Shown piece after piece: positions 55,201 to 63,320 of a stretch of DNA of 64,000 nt. The number at the start of each line of letters is the position of its first letter. Position 1 is the stretch's first letter. The translations under genes were made by a program, and so were the position numbers. Source of the stretch: Bacillus sp. ISL-18. Its GTDB lineage: Bacteria; Bacillota; Bacilli; Bacillales; Cytobacillaceae. The notes beneath the pieces are model-generated. The model searched no databases, was not told the origin of the DNA, and was given only the letters and a program-made list of their open reading frames with translations. The stretch lies in the NCBI RefSeq assembly GCF_018613415.1, contig NZ_JAGGQG010000006.1, forward strand, positions 248,001 to 312,000. Direction: 5' to 3'.

Positions 55201-57353
55201 GTTATACCGGAAACGTCTATGTGGATGCCTATGAGATGGATGGTACTTTAAAGTGGCGTATTGACTTAGGTAAAAATATTCGTGCCGGTGCTCATTATTC
55301 ACCGTTCTTAGTGTACGATTTTGATGGTGACGGCAAAGCTGAGGTTGTTTTTAAAACAGCCGATGGAACCATAGATGGAAAAGGAACAGTGATTGGCAGA
55401 GCGGATGCCGACCATCGAAATAGCACAGGTTATATTTTACAAGGTTCAGAGTATTTAACCGTTTTTGAAGGAGAGACAGGAAAGGCGTTGTCAACGGTCG
55501 ACTATGATCCGCCGCGCGGTGATGTTTCGGCATGGGGAGATTCATATGGTAACCGTGTTGACCGCTTCTTAGCAGGAGTTGCCTACTTAGATGGCGAACA
55601 CCCAAGCATCATCATGGCTCGTGGATATTACACAAGAACGGTATTGGCCGCGTACACTTGGAAAGAAGGGAAGCTCACTAAGCAATGGGTTTTCGATTCC
55701 AATGATGAAGGCAATGGTCACTATGCTGGTCAAGGATATCATACCTTAAGTGTCGCTGATATCGATAAGGACGGCAAGGATGAAATTGTTTATGGTCAAA
55801 TGGTTGTCGACGATGACGGCAAGGGATTATATACCACTGGTTTAGGTCACGGAGACGCCCTTCATGTCGGCGATTTTATTCCAAATCGTCCAGGACTTGA
55901 AGTTTTCGGTGTCCAAGAACATACGGACTCACCATATGGCTATGATATGCGTGATGCGGAAACGGGAGAAATTCTTTGGGGAGTAAAAACAGGTCAGGAT
56001 ACAGGCCGAGGTCTGGTGGCTGACATTGACCCTAGGTACAAGGGTGAAGAGGCATGGGCCATTTCTGGTGAATGGAACAGTCGTGTGGGCGGACTTCATT
56101 CAGCAGAAGGGGAAAAAATATCCGATAACATCCCGACAAGCAATTTTGCGATATGGTGGGATGGTGACTTACTCCGTGAATTAGTGGACCATAAATGGGA
56201 TACAGCAAAAGGTACGGGTATAGGCACGATTGACAAGTGGGATTATAAAAATAACAAACTAGTAAACTTGCTTACGGCAGATGGAACACTATCTAATAAT
56301 AGCACCAAAGGTAATCCGGTACTTCAGGCAGACTTATTTGGAGACTGGAGAGAAGAGGTCATCTGGAGGACAGAGGATAGCAGTGCCTTACGTGTGTATA
56401 TGACTACAGAAAAAACGGAACAAAGAATTTACACCTTAATGCATGATCCACAATACAGATTGTCTGTTGCTTGGCAAAATATCGGTTATAACCAGCCGCC
56501 GCATGCTAGTTTCTTTATCGGGGAAGGTATGACGACACCGCCCGTTCCAAGTATTGAGGTAGTCAAGAGAAAAGATGTTACAGCCCCGGAAACCGAGCAT
56601 GAAGTGGCGGGCGAAGAAAAGGACGGCTGGTACAATAAGCCGGTTACTGTAAATTTCACTGCCAACGATGATGAATTTGGGTCGGGAATTGCTGCAACTT
56701 ATTACTCACTAAATGGTGCAGCAGAACAAAGTGGAACATCTGCAAAGATCGAGAAAGATGGCAAGCATGTCTTACAATATTGGAGTGTAGATAAGTCTGG
56801 AAACATTGAACCGAAGAAATCGGTGACGATCAGCCTTGACCAAACTGCACCTGAAATTACCTTCTCGGTAAAAGAAGGGGCCGAGTTTGGTATTGACCAG
56901 CAGATCGCTATCAATTGTAAAGTGGTAGATTCTTTATCGGGAATTGCTTCGTCTTCCTGTAAGGATATTTCCACACCTGCCTTTGAACTCGGATTGGACG
57001 GTCATTCCTTTAAGGCAGAAGCAATTGATCAGGCAGGCAACCAATCTAGCCAAGCCGTTACTATTCATGTGTTTGTCAACTTTGATAATTTAGGAAACTT
57101 AACAGAGCAGTTCCTATCAGCAGAAAATGGAAAAACTACCATTGCAACTGAAGCAGATAGCAAGCAAACGCTCCTTAATTCCTTAAAAGCAAAACTTGCG
57201 GCTGCCAAAGCGTCAGAGGAAAAAGGAAATAAAAATGCTAGAGACGGTCAAATGCAAGCGTTTATCAATGAGGTAAAAGCAAAAAGTGAAAAAGTATTCA
57301 CAGAAAAACAAGTTCAAATCCTAGTTGAATTAGCAGAGTCATTAACGAAATAA
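52245..57353 (+). CDS. secreted CE12-PL11 fusion: rhamnogalacturonan acetylesterase plus lyase
   Basis: A 1702-residue exported multi-enzyme attacking rhamnogalacturonan I. In order: signal peptide (1-34 or 35); galactose-binding-like domain (36-180); CE12 SGNH esterase (about 187-405) with Ser196 in AGDSTVQ, GHND, and catalytic Asp378/His381 in DNTHF; a fibronectin III domain (about 415-500); a second binding domain (505-650) resembling the first; two fibronectin III domains (652-838); PL11 rhamnogalacturonan lyase (about 840-1435, beta-propeller with calcium loops such as GDLDGDGKYELV and YDFDGDGKAEVV); OmpL47/Ig-like repeats (1445-1610); and a C-terminal FIMAH-type domain. TTG start, GAGGAGG seven bases upstream. 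The acetylesterase probably clears acetyl groups that block the lyase. Confidence 0.92.
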   Translation: MLIKRYKLKRMMATILSFLLILASIPAAALQVSAAETPLTKKFDFGTPSSPVTEGYLQVSSETAYSAEKGYGFADPSKVSSADRKTAYKLKSDFISTTGTAFNVDLPNGDYTVTVVSGDETEGTAVGVKAENIQKVQDTTLGAGEYLERTFDIALVDGQLTIELTGTNPKLNGLTIEKLPERVAGELPTVYIAGDSTVQTYDEYWRPQAGWGQMISRFFSSDITFKNHAIGGRSSKSFINEGRLDTVLREIKPNDYFFIQFGHNDATISVPERYASVPDYKNYLKTYINGARQRGAIPILVTPMGRRDFNPDTGKFNVSFPEYVQGMKEVAEELNVDVVDLSARSVAYYNTIGPEGSLSVFLQLDPGIYTAFPNGSQDNTHFQEYGAIQMARLISEEVKKLDIPLSSYVTGIEPPANIPVKPTNLVASSISNAGAFLTWKGIEGADIYKVYRKLSTDKEFSLIGSATIPQLNVTGMEEGKTYDIVVSAVNGKGESEKSEITQVTTKKATLKYDFGLAGNPIAEGYTGVNLSTKYVKEKGYGIVDPTGMIGRDRSTGGDLLRDWLGYFNVGWKFNVDLPNGLYAVKVYVGDFLGSARTTLAIEGQDYGTISAPSKNYTTKVVSQVSVKDGQMNFSFGGSTGIVNGLEITPIILAPSELKVEEQSLDINKPFVSLSWKLVDDAEKYNVYRKIAGTKDFVLVGSANNNSYKDTTVDVGLEYEYVVTTIDHSNVETVPSLPLEVKMIDPSQPVPAQPNNLNVGDVNKNDLTISWGQVDGAITYNVYRSKKQDGPYQLIGKSKSPSYQDKTVLTTISYFYKVAAVNAGGISELSESLETPAVTVLKRQMEDIDRAPVSIKTDDGVYVSWRMLGTDPADISFNVYRDGKKINETPVTTSTNYVDKDGKADSVYEIRAIINGKERKSQDMAKVLNKNYMDIPLQKPKDGVTPLGDPYSYRANDASVGDLDGDGKYELVLKWDPSNSKDNSQAGYTGNVYVDAYEMDGTLKWRIDLGKNIRAGAHYSPFLVYDFDGDGKAEVVFKTADGTIDGKGTVIGRADADHRNSTGYILQGSEYLTVFEGETGKALSTVDYDPPRGDVSAWGDSYGNRVDRFLAGVAYLDGEHPSIIMARGYYTRTVLAAYTWKEGKLTKQWVFDSNDEGNGHYAGQGYHTLSVADIDKDGKDEIVYGQMVVDDDGKGLYTTGLGHGDALHVGDFIPNRPGLEVFGVQEHTDSPYGYDMRDAETGEILWGVKTGQDTGRGLVADIDPRYKGEEAWAISGEWNSRVGGLHSAEGEKISDNIPTSNFAIWWDGDLLRELVDHKWDTAKGTGIGTIDKWDYKNNKLVNLLTADGTLSNNSTKGNPVLQADLFGDWREEVIWRTEDSSALRVYMTTEKTEQRIYTLMHDPQYRLSVAWQNIGYNQPPHASFFIGEGMTTPPVPSIEVVKRKDVTAPETEHEVAGEEKDGWYNKPVTVNFTANDDEFGSGIAATYYSLNGAAEQSGTSAKIEKDGKHVLQYWSVDKSGNIEPKKSVTISLDQTAPEITFSVKEGAEFGIDQQIAINCKVVDSLSGIASSSCKDISTPAFELGLDGHSFKAEAIDQAGNQSSQAVTIHVFVNFDNLGNLTEQFLSAENGKTTIATEADSKQTLLNSLKAKLAAAKASEEKGNKNARDGQMQAFINEVKAKSEKVFTEKQVQILVELAESLTK

Positions 57354-57362
57354 AATTGGTTG

Positions 57363-57403
57363 AACCCAAGGGAGCAGCTTTTTCAGCTACCTTGGGTTTT
57401 TTG
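57363..57403 (+). terminator. intrinsic terminator of the pectinase gene
   Basis: AACCCAAGG pairs with CCTTGGGTT, with inner AGCTG-type pairs, followed by TTTTTTG, ten bases after the stop codon. Confidence 0.87.
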
Positions 57404-57530
57404 TGTCCCAAATTATAAAATTAGGGTATTACTACAATAACAAATTCATTCAAATTAGCTAACTGTATTGATTTGTTTTCAAAAATAGAATTAAATTAAA
57501 GGGTGACCAATCTGTGAAAGAGTGATAAAA

Positions 57531-58367
57531 ATGTTGGATTTTTCCTTTAAAGCCATAGCCATCACCAATGAAATTGATCTAAATAAAATCGCTTTACAAT
57601 GCGGAATTCCGAAAAAATTCACTTGGGAGGAACCTTTAGTACTGAGAGGAAACATCCTTCAATCCATTCTTGGTAAAGAAGTGGACAATTCGAAAAGTGT
57701 CTTACTATTTTCGTTTGGAAGTGTTGTATTTATTAATCACTCGAATGATGAAGAGATTAACGTTCTGCTAAAATACCTCCAATCCTTTGAGCCTGAAATG
57801 GATTTAAAAAACATTGGGAGGTATTCAGACGATTACAGCCTCCACATAAGTGAAACGGAAGCCATTGAATTGACTGATGAATATGTAGTGGTCCCTGAAT
57901 TTGAGCCCTTTTACCCCGAATTAATTTCTACAGTCCTCGCAAAATCGGTTGCATTAGAGAAAACAGAGGAACAATTAGGGGTCATCCATGACAGGCTCGA
58001 AACGATGATTGACCGTCTCGAAAAGGGGAAGCTAAGGATAGGAAATAAAGAACTAGCCAGAACCACAGCGAAGATTCTCCGTCATGACTATAACACGCTT
58101 GCTTATATCATGATTTTAGATAAGCCTGATATTACTTGGGCTAGCAGTAATGCCAGCGAATTCTATGACAAAATGATCGACTTTTTTGAACTTAATGATC
58201 GTCATAAAATATTGAAAAGTAAAACGGAAATTTTGTATAACATCATTGATGGTTTCTCCACGATTAGCCATTCCATCCGTGGTTTATTCGTCGAATGGAT
58301 TGTCGTCATTCTCATTTTGATTGAAATTGTTATAACGATCTCACAAATTGCAGGCTGGATTCCTTGA
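57531..58367 (+). CDS. RMD1/YagE (DUF155) family protein
   Basis: About 278 residues, from ATG 57531 (GTG 57522 also possible). The N-terminal part LDFSFKAIAITNEIDLNKIA, VLLFSFGSVVFINHSNDEE and ILRHDYNTLAY are typical of the RMD1/DUF155 family, shared by bacteria and mitochondrial Rmd1/Sif2-like proteins. One C-terminal membrane helix (WIVVILILIEIVITI) is predicted at about residues 255-272. The molecular function is not established. It stands alone between two terminated genes. Confidence 0.82.
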   Translation: MLDFSFKAIAITNEIDLNKIALQCGIPKKFTWEEPLVLRGNILQSILGKEVDNSKSVLLFSFGSVVFINHSNDEEINVLLKYLQSFEPEMDLKNIGRYSDDYSLHISETEAIELTDEYVVVPEFEPFYPELISTVLAKSVALEKTEEQLGVIHDRLETMIDRLEKGKLRIGNKELARTTAKILRHDYNTLAYIMILDKPDITWASSNASEFYDKMIDFFELNDRHKILKSKTEILYNIIDGFSTISHSIRGLFVEWIVVILILIEIVITISQIAGWIP

Positions 58368-58533
58368 GAATATACTTACTTTTACCTAGAAAGAGTTTAG
58401 ATTTGTAAAAGGATTGTGTTTCTTTTTGTAATTTTTTAAGTACAAATCCTACCCTGAAGTCCTCTCTTCATGTAGAATAAGATAATGGACAAGCGCTAAT
58501 AATGAATCAATAATATATCATGGGGGATCAAAG

Positions 58534-59484
58534 GTGACATATCAACTGAAGAAAAGTTTTAAGATGTTTGCATTAAATTCGAATCGTGAACTTGCTGAAG
58601 AAATGGCTAAACTTTTGGGCTGTGAATTAGGAAAGAGTTCTGTCAAACAATTTAGCGATGGTGAGATACAAATAAATATTGAAGAAAGTGTGCGGGGCAG
58701 TGATGTATTTTTGATTCAATCAACTTCGCAGCCAATCAATGACAATATTATGGAGCTCTTGGTGATGGTAGATGCCTTGAAACGAGCTTCAGCAAAAATG
58801 ATCAACGTTGTTATCCCTTACTATGGGTATGCTCGACAAGACCGTACCGCTAAACCACGTGAGCCGATTACAGCGAAGTTAGTGGCAAGACTCTTAGAAA
58901 CAACGGGTGCCTCAAGGGTCCTTACAATGGACTTCCATGCGCCGCAATTACAAGGTTTTTTTGACATACCGGTCGATCACCTAATCGCTAATCCCATCCT
59001 CGGAAACTATTTTGAGAAAAAAGGATTAGAAGATGTTGTTGTCGTTGCTCCGCATAATGGTGCGGTTATTAGAGCGAGGAAATTAGCGAGTATATTAAAT
59101 GCCCCTATTGCCTTAATAGACCGTAGACAGTCAGAATGTGGTGTATCTGAAATCATGCACGTGATCGGAAATATCGAGGGCAAAAATGCTATTATCGTGG
59201 ATGACTTAATCAATACAGCCGGAACGATTACTTTGGCTGCCAATGCTTTAGTGGAGAGGGGAGCAAAAGCAATTTATGCATGCTGCACCCATCCTGTCTT
59301 TTCTGCTGAAGCGATTAGCCTCATTGAATCGTCTCCAATTAAAGAATTAGTCGTTACGAATACGATTGAAATGCCTGAAGAGAAGCGGATTGATAAAATC
59401 ACCACTTTATCGGTTGCTCCATTAATGGTGGATGCAATTGAACGTATTCATAATGAAAAAGCAGTAAGTCCGTTGTTTGAATAA
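58534..59484 (+). CDS. ribose-phosphate pyrophosphokinase paralog with altered active site
   Basis: A 316-residue protein of full PRPP synthetase length and clear family identity: [43 protein letters not shown] and ACCTHPVFS are all kept. Key catalytic positions differ. The usual PDHGGVTRAR reads [10 protein letters not shown]; the flexible-loop IDKRR reads IDRRQ, losing the catalytic Lys and the second Arg; and the PRPP loop DDIIDTAGT reads DDLINTAGT. It is therefore probably not the housekeeping Prs, which in bacilli sits beside gcaD/glmU, and may be weak, inactive or regulatory. It starts at GTG and is single. Confidence 0.88.
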   Translation: MTYQLKKSFKMFALNSNRELAEEMAKLLGCELGKSSVKQFSDGEIQINIEESVRGSDVFLIQSTSQPINDNIMELLVMVDALKRASAKMINVVIPYYGYARQDRTAKPREPITAKLVARLLETTGASRVLTMDFHAPQLQGFFDIPVDHLIANPILGNYFEKKGLEDVVVVAPHNGAVIRARKLASILNAPIALIDRRQSECGVSEIMHVIGNIEGKNAIIVDDLINTAGTITLAANALVERGAKAIYACCTHPVFSAEAISLIESSPIKELVVTNTIEMPEEKRIDKITTLSVAPLMVDAIERIHNEKAVSPLFE

Positions 59485-59525
59485 AAAAATCCCGCTGTGA
59501 GAGTGCTCGCAGCGGGATTTTTTTA
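59483..59525. terminator. intrinsic terminator after the Prs paralog
   Basis: AAAAAAATCCCGCT pairs with AGCGGGATTTTTTT around a 14-base loop. It overlaps the stop codon and could act in both directions. Confidence 0.88.
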
Positions 59526-59539
59526 AAATTCTATATTAT

Positions 59540-59653
59540 ATCGGCGCTTTCAAAGGAGTTATCGGCGCTTTTAAAGCAATTATCAACGCTTTTAATCAAT
59601 TTATCGGCGATTTCCATGCATTTATCAGCGCTTTTTTTAAAACTATATCAGCG
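59540..59653. repeat. 21-bp tandem repeat between convergent genes
   Basis: ATCGGCG-type unit starts fall at 59540, 59561, 59582, 59603 and 59624, an exact 21-base period, with a sixth partial copy at 59647. The consensus is about TTATCGGCGCTTTTAAAGCAA, with divergence between units. It lies between the prs-like and oxidoreductase genes, which converge on it. It is unrelated in sequence to the 52-bp array. Confidence 0.88.
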
Positions 59654-59679
59654 AAAAAAATTCCCCAATCATCCTGATC

Positions 59680-61992
59680 TTATAAATAAGGACTTTCATG
59701 CTTCGCCTTCAGTCTCATCCAGCGGCGTTCCACTTCCTCATCAAACATTTTCAATAGTTCTTGGCTGTCTTCATTTAGCAAATGCTTAGTTTTCCCCATC
59801 ATTTTCAACCAATCCGTAGTAGGTAATCGCTTGTTTTTAGACTCAGGATCATATGTGAGGGTGGTAATGCCCCGTTCGACCTCGTAAAGCGGGAAGAAAC
59901 AGGAATTCACAGCCGCCTCAACAATCGACTGGCCCAATTCATCCTTGGATTTCCAGTTCAACGGACAGGTAATCAGAATTTTCCCGTAAACCAAACCTTC
60001 ATTTTGAGCATACCATTGGGCTTTAGCCGCCTTTTTCAAAAGATCCCGGTCAAAAGCTTCCGTTCCTGTAAAGACATAAGGGATGTGGGTTGCCGCCATA
60101 ATTTGCGCGGTATCCTTGTGATGAAACGGTTTTCCTTTTTGGAAGGCTCCGACACTAGAGGTACTAGTCATATGTCCCATCGGTGTCGAATAAGAGAGCT
60201 GGCTGCCTGTATTCATGTAGCCTTCATTATCATACTCAAGGATGATCATTTTATGGTTCCGGAGTGCCGTTCCAATCGCCGGACCCATTCCGATATCCAT
60301 CCCGCCGTCACCCGTCACCATCACAAAGGTAAAATCATCGGATAGTCCCAGTTCATCTAATTCACCACGGCGTTTTCGTTCATGGAACATTTCGACAAGA
60401 CCGGATAATGTAGCCGAACCATTTTGGAAGAGATTATGGATGTAGGTTGCTTTATGGGAACTGTAAGGGAACCCGGTTGTGACGACCATTGCACAACCTG
60501 TATGGAATAAGGCGACAATATCTCCTTCTATTCCTTTGAAAAATAACTCTAAGCCTGAGAATATACCGCATCCAGGGCACGCGCCGTGGCCGGAGGCAAG
60601 TCGTTTTGGCTTTTTCGTTAAGCTTCGTAATGGCGGGATTTTCACCTTTAATTCTCCGGTTTTCTCATCAGGGGTGACGGTGATTAATCCCGTATTCAAA
60701 TCTTCTTTTTTCATTGGATTTAAGACGCGTTTCGGGGCGAATTCGGCTTTACCAGGATTATGGCCAAAGTAGTCGAACGGTTTTTCAACGAACCCTTTAT
60801 CTGCCGCTTCTTGAGCCAATTGGAAAAACAACTCTGCTTCGTCAGCATAGAAATCCTTACCACCTAATCCGTAGACCCGGTTTACCACCTTTGTATGAGA
60901 ATTCCCAACGGTTTGCAGTGCTGCTCTAACCTCAAGGGCCATATTACCGCCATGAGCCCCATAGGAGTCCGCCCGGTCACCAACGGTAACCGCTTTTACA
61001 TTTTTCAATGCTTCCGCTAATTTTTGCTGCGGGAAGGGACGGATCATGTTAGGGGAGATCACTCCAGCTTTGATTCCATTTGCACGCAGTTTATCGGCGA
61101 CATCTTTACATACCTCCGCGGCAGAATTCAGCATGAATACCGCAACCTCGGCATCATCCATCCGATACAAATCAAGAACTGGATATTCCCGGCCTGTTAA
61201 CTCCGCATATTCATGAGAAATTCTTTCGAACACATGCTCAGCTTTATACATCGCCTCAGATTGTTGGTAACAGTTATTAATATAGTCGGGTTCATTCATA
61301 TACGGTCCAATTGTCACAGGATTTTCCCGGTCCAAAGCATGAGGGAAGTTCCTCGGCTGTTCGCCAATAAATTTTTGTACATCAGCACGGTGCTTCATAA
61401 CCTGAACCCGCCGTTTTTGATGAGAGGTAAAATAACCGTCAAACGAGACGATGACCGGCAGGCGTACTTCAGGATCTTCTGCTAGTTTAATAGCAATAAT
61501 ATTCATATCATAAACGATTTGCGGATCACGGGCCATCAAGATCGGCCAGCCAGTGTTTAAGGCAAAATAGAGGTCAGAATGATCACCATGAATATTTAAA
61601 GGTCCCGACACAGAGCGATTTACCAAATTCAATACCATTGGAAAGCGGGTTCCGGATTGAACAGGGAGCTGCTCTAACATATATAAAAAACCGTTCGCAC
61701 TCGTCGCATTAAAGACTCGTCCACCGCCAGTGGCCGCACCATAACAAATACCGGCTGAACCGTGCTCTCCGTCAGCGGGAATTAACACGATATCATGTTC
61801 TCCCTTTGCTTTCATTCCATCAAGGAACTGTGCGACCTCAGTCGAAGGAGAGATTGGATAATAGCCCATTACATGATAATTAATTTGATGGGCTGCATAG
61901 GCAGCCATTTCATTACCAGATTCAAACACAATACTCTGTTCAATCGTTCCTTTTGAAACAGTTATATTTTCTTGGTTAATTTCGATAGACAT
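59680..61992 (-). CDS. 2-oxoacid:ferredoxin oxidoreductase, fused alpha-beta subunits
   Basis: A 770-residue fusion. Residues 1-440 are the alpha (PorA-like) part: pyrimidine-binding domain with YYPISPSTEVAQFLDG and PADGEHGSAGICYGAATGGGRVFNATSANG, then the domain with VGDRADSYGAHGGNMALEV. Residues about 475-770 are the beta (PorB-like) part with ACPGCGIFSGLELFF and the thiamine-diphosphate motif VTGDGGMDIGMGPAIGTA ... NEGYMNTG. It would oxidatively decarboxylate a 2-oxoacid with CoA and pass electrons to iron-sulfur centres in the gamma-delta protein encoded 18 bases upstream. The particular 2-oxoacid is not certain. Confidence 0.9.
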   Translation of the reverse strand: MSIEINQENITVSKGTIEQSIVFESGNEMAAYAAHQINYHVMGYYPISPSTEVAQFLDGMKAKGEHDIVLIPADGEHGSAGICYGAATGGGRVFNATSANGFLYMLEQLPVQSGTRFPMVLNLVNRSVSGPLNIHGDHSDLYFALNTGWPILMARDPQIVYDMNIIAIKLAEDPEVRLPVIVSFDGYFTSHQKRRVQVMKHRADVQKFIGEQPRNFPHALDRENPVTIGPYMNEPDYINNCYQQSEAMYKAEHVFERISHEYAELTGREYPVLDLYRMDDAEVAVFMLNSAAEVCKDVADKLRANGIKAGVISPNMIRPFPQQKLAEALKNVKAVTVGDRADSYGAHGGNMALEVRAALQTVGNSHTKVVNRVYGLGGKDFYADEAELFFQLAQEAADKGFVEKPFDYFGHNPGKAEFAPKRVLNPMKKEDLNTGLITVTPDEKTGELKVKIPPLRSLTKKPKRLASGHGACPGCGIFSGLELFFKGIEGDIVALFHTGCAMVVTTGFPYSSHKATYIHNLFQNGSATLSGLVEMFHERKRRGELDELGLSDDFTFVMVTGDGGMDIGMGPAIGTALRNHKMIILEYDNEGYMNTGSQLSYSTPMGHMTSTSSVGAFQKGKPFHHKDTAQIMAATHIPYVFTGTEAFDRDLLKKAAKAQWYAQNEGLVYGKILITCPLNWKSKDELGQSIVEAAVNSCFFPLYEVERGITTLTYDPESKNKRLPTTDWLKMMGKTKHLLNEDSQELLKMFDEEVERRWMRLKAKHESPYL

Positions 61993-62010
61993 AAATTCCC
62001 CGCCCTTTCC

Positions 62011-63021
62011 TTAGTTTCGAATCGCTAGATCAAATAAATGAGGTACACGGTTTTGATCGGCATAGCCGTCGTTGTATTCCCGCTCACTCGTTAAGGCCTC
62101 AACAGGACAAGCATGAACACATTTTAAACAGCCTTTACAATATTGATAGTCAATCCCTTGCAGAAACATTTGCGGGCGACCGCGTTTATCCGCTTTTTCT
62201 TCCCAAACAAAGCAAAAGTCTGGGCAGGCGGTATCGCAGGCGGCACAATTAATACATTTATCATCATGAAAATGCGGCAGCATTCCGGCACGAGAAATGC
62301 TTAAGTCCTTTAAAATACTGTTTCCCGGATTTATGATGGTCCCGCCGATCGTCTGGGTTTCATACCCGAGCAGCGGTTCTGCCCGTTTAAATGGAAGAAT
62401 CGGTGTCTGTTCATCTACTAAGTAGGTTTGGAATTTGACCTCATGAAAACCGCGATTGAAGGTACGGATGTTGGGCTCGACTAGATGTGGATATTTCTTT
62501 TCGAATGTGCGGCGAATCGTCTGCCTCATCGACTCGGGGTCTAAGAAATCTAAGATTCGATAAAGTGCCCCAAGCATGGCGGTATTGGCTTTGGTTTGTT
62601 CTTCGAGGGCTATTCCTGTTGCATCTACGATGGCGATGGTCCCGCCAGGAATTTTCATAGCTAGTTTGAGTTCGTCAGGAGTTTTTTGTGAGTTTACTAA
62701 GATGGTGCTATCGGGGTAGATCCCACTTGTACAATCGATTGTTTTGAAAAGGGCATCATGGAAAATGCCGACAACATGTGGACGTTCTATTGGTGTGGTG
62801 TCGCGTATATTAGTTTCTGGATCACAAAAACGAATATGTGCTTTTACGGGCGATCCTTTTTTCTCGGATCCATAGGATGAAAAGCCGACTCCATTGAGTC
62901 CGTTTCCAACAACCCCATCCTCAGAAAGCATCTTTCCGGCCAGGTTGGCTCCTAAACCGCCAATCGATTCGAGACGGATTTCAAAGAAACCTAATTCATT
63001 CACTTTTGGTAATTTTGACAA
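62011..63021 (-). CDS. 2-oxoacid:ferredoxin oxidoreductase, fused gamma-delta subunits
   Basis: About 336 residues. The N-terminal gamma domain (residues 10-200) has IRLESIGGLGANLAGKMLSEDG and SYGSEKKGSPVKAHIRF. The C-terminal delta domain is a two-cluster ferredoxin with CINCAACDTACP and CKGCLKCVHACP, each binding a 4Fe-4S cluster. Together with the downstream alpha-beta fusion it would complete the oxidoreductase. The start is probably TTG 63021, six bases after GGAGGAG; TTG 63024 and an earlier TTG leave poor spacing. A TGTTA-N3-TAACA palindrome lies about 70 bases upstream. Confidence 0.9.
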   Translation of the reverse strand: MSKLPKVNELGFFEIRLESIGGLGANLAGKMLSEDGVVGNGLNGVGFSSYGSEKKGSPVKAHIRFCDPETNIRDTTPIERPHVVGIFHDALFKTIDCTSGIYPDSTILVNSQKTPDELKLAMKIPGGTIAIVDATGIALEEQTKANTAMLGALYRILDFLDPESMRQTIRRTFEKKYPHLVEPNIRTFNRGFHEVKFQTYLVDEQTPILPFKRAEPLLGYETQTIGGTIINPGNSILKDLSISRAGMLPHFHDDKCINCAACDTACPDFCFVWEEKADKRGRPQMFLQGIDYQYCKGCLKCVHACPVEALTSEREYNDGYADQNRVPHLFDLAIRN

Positions 63022-63089
63022 CAAGCACTCCTCCAATCTGATCGATCGATAACAATTAGAATTTTATAAATTTTCTATAAATTCTATGA

Positions 63090-63102
63090 TGTTATTGTAA
63101 CA
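63090..63102 (-). promoter_or_regulatory. TGTTA-N3-TAACA palindrome upstream of the oxidoreductase operon
   Basis: TGTTATTGTAACA is a perfect 13-bp interrupted palindrome in the 284-base spacer ahead of the gamma-delta gene. It could be an operator, but no second copy was found nearby, so this rests on symmetry alone. Confidence 0.4.
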
Positions 63103-63254
63103 GGATGCATAATTAGTTACAACAGAATTTTTATTTCAAAAATAGAGATCACTTTTAATAGCGACCTATTCAAGGTATGTTAGATTTTGTAAAAATCAGT
63201 TACACTTTTATTTGCATGTTGATATAGTACAGTTCGACTTGTTGTATAACAATA

Positions 63255-63300
63255 GAAAAGCAATGCCCCAAACCTTAAGTGGTTCGAAGCATTGCCTTTT
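63255..63300. terminator. terminator of the acetolactate synthase-like gene
   Basis: GCAATGC and GCATTGC form a stem with a 22-base loop; on the minus strand it is followed by TTTTCT, about 20 bases after the gene's stop. The large loop makes its strength uncertain. Confidence 0.65.
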
Positions 63301-63320
63301 CTCTTTTGTCATATACCAAG

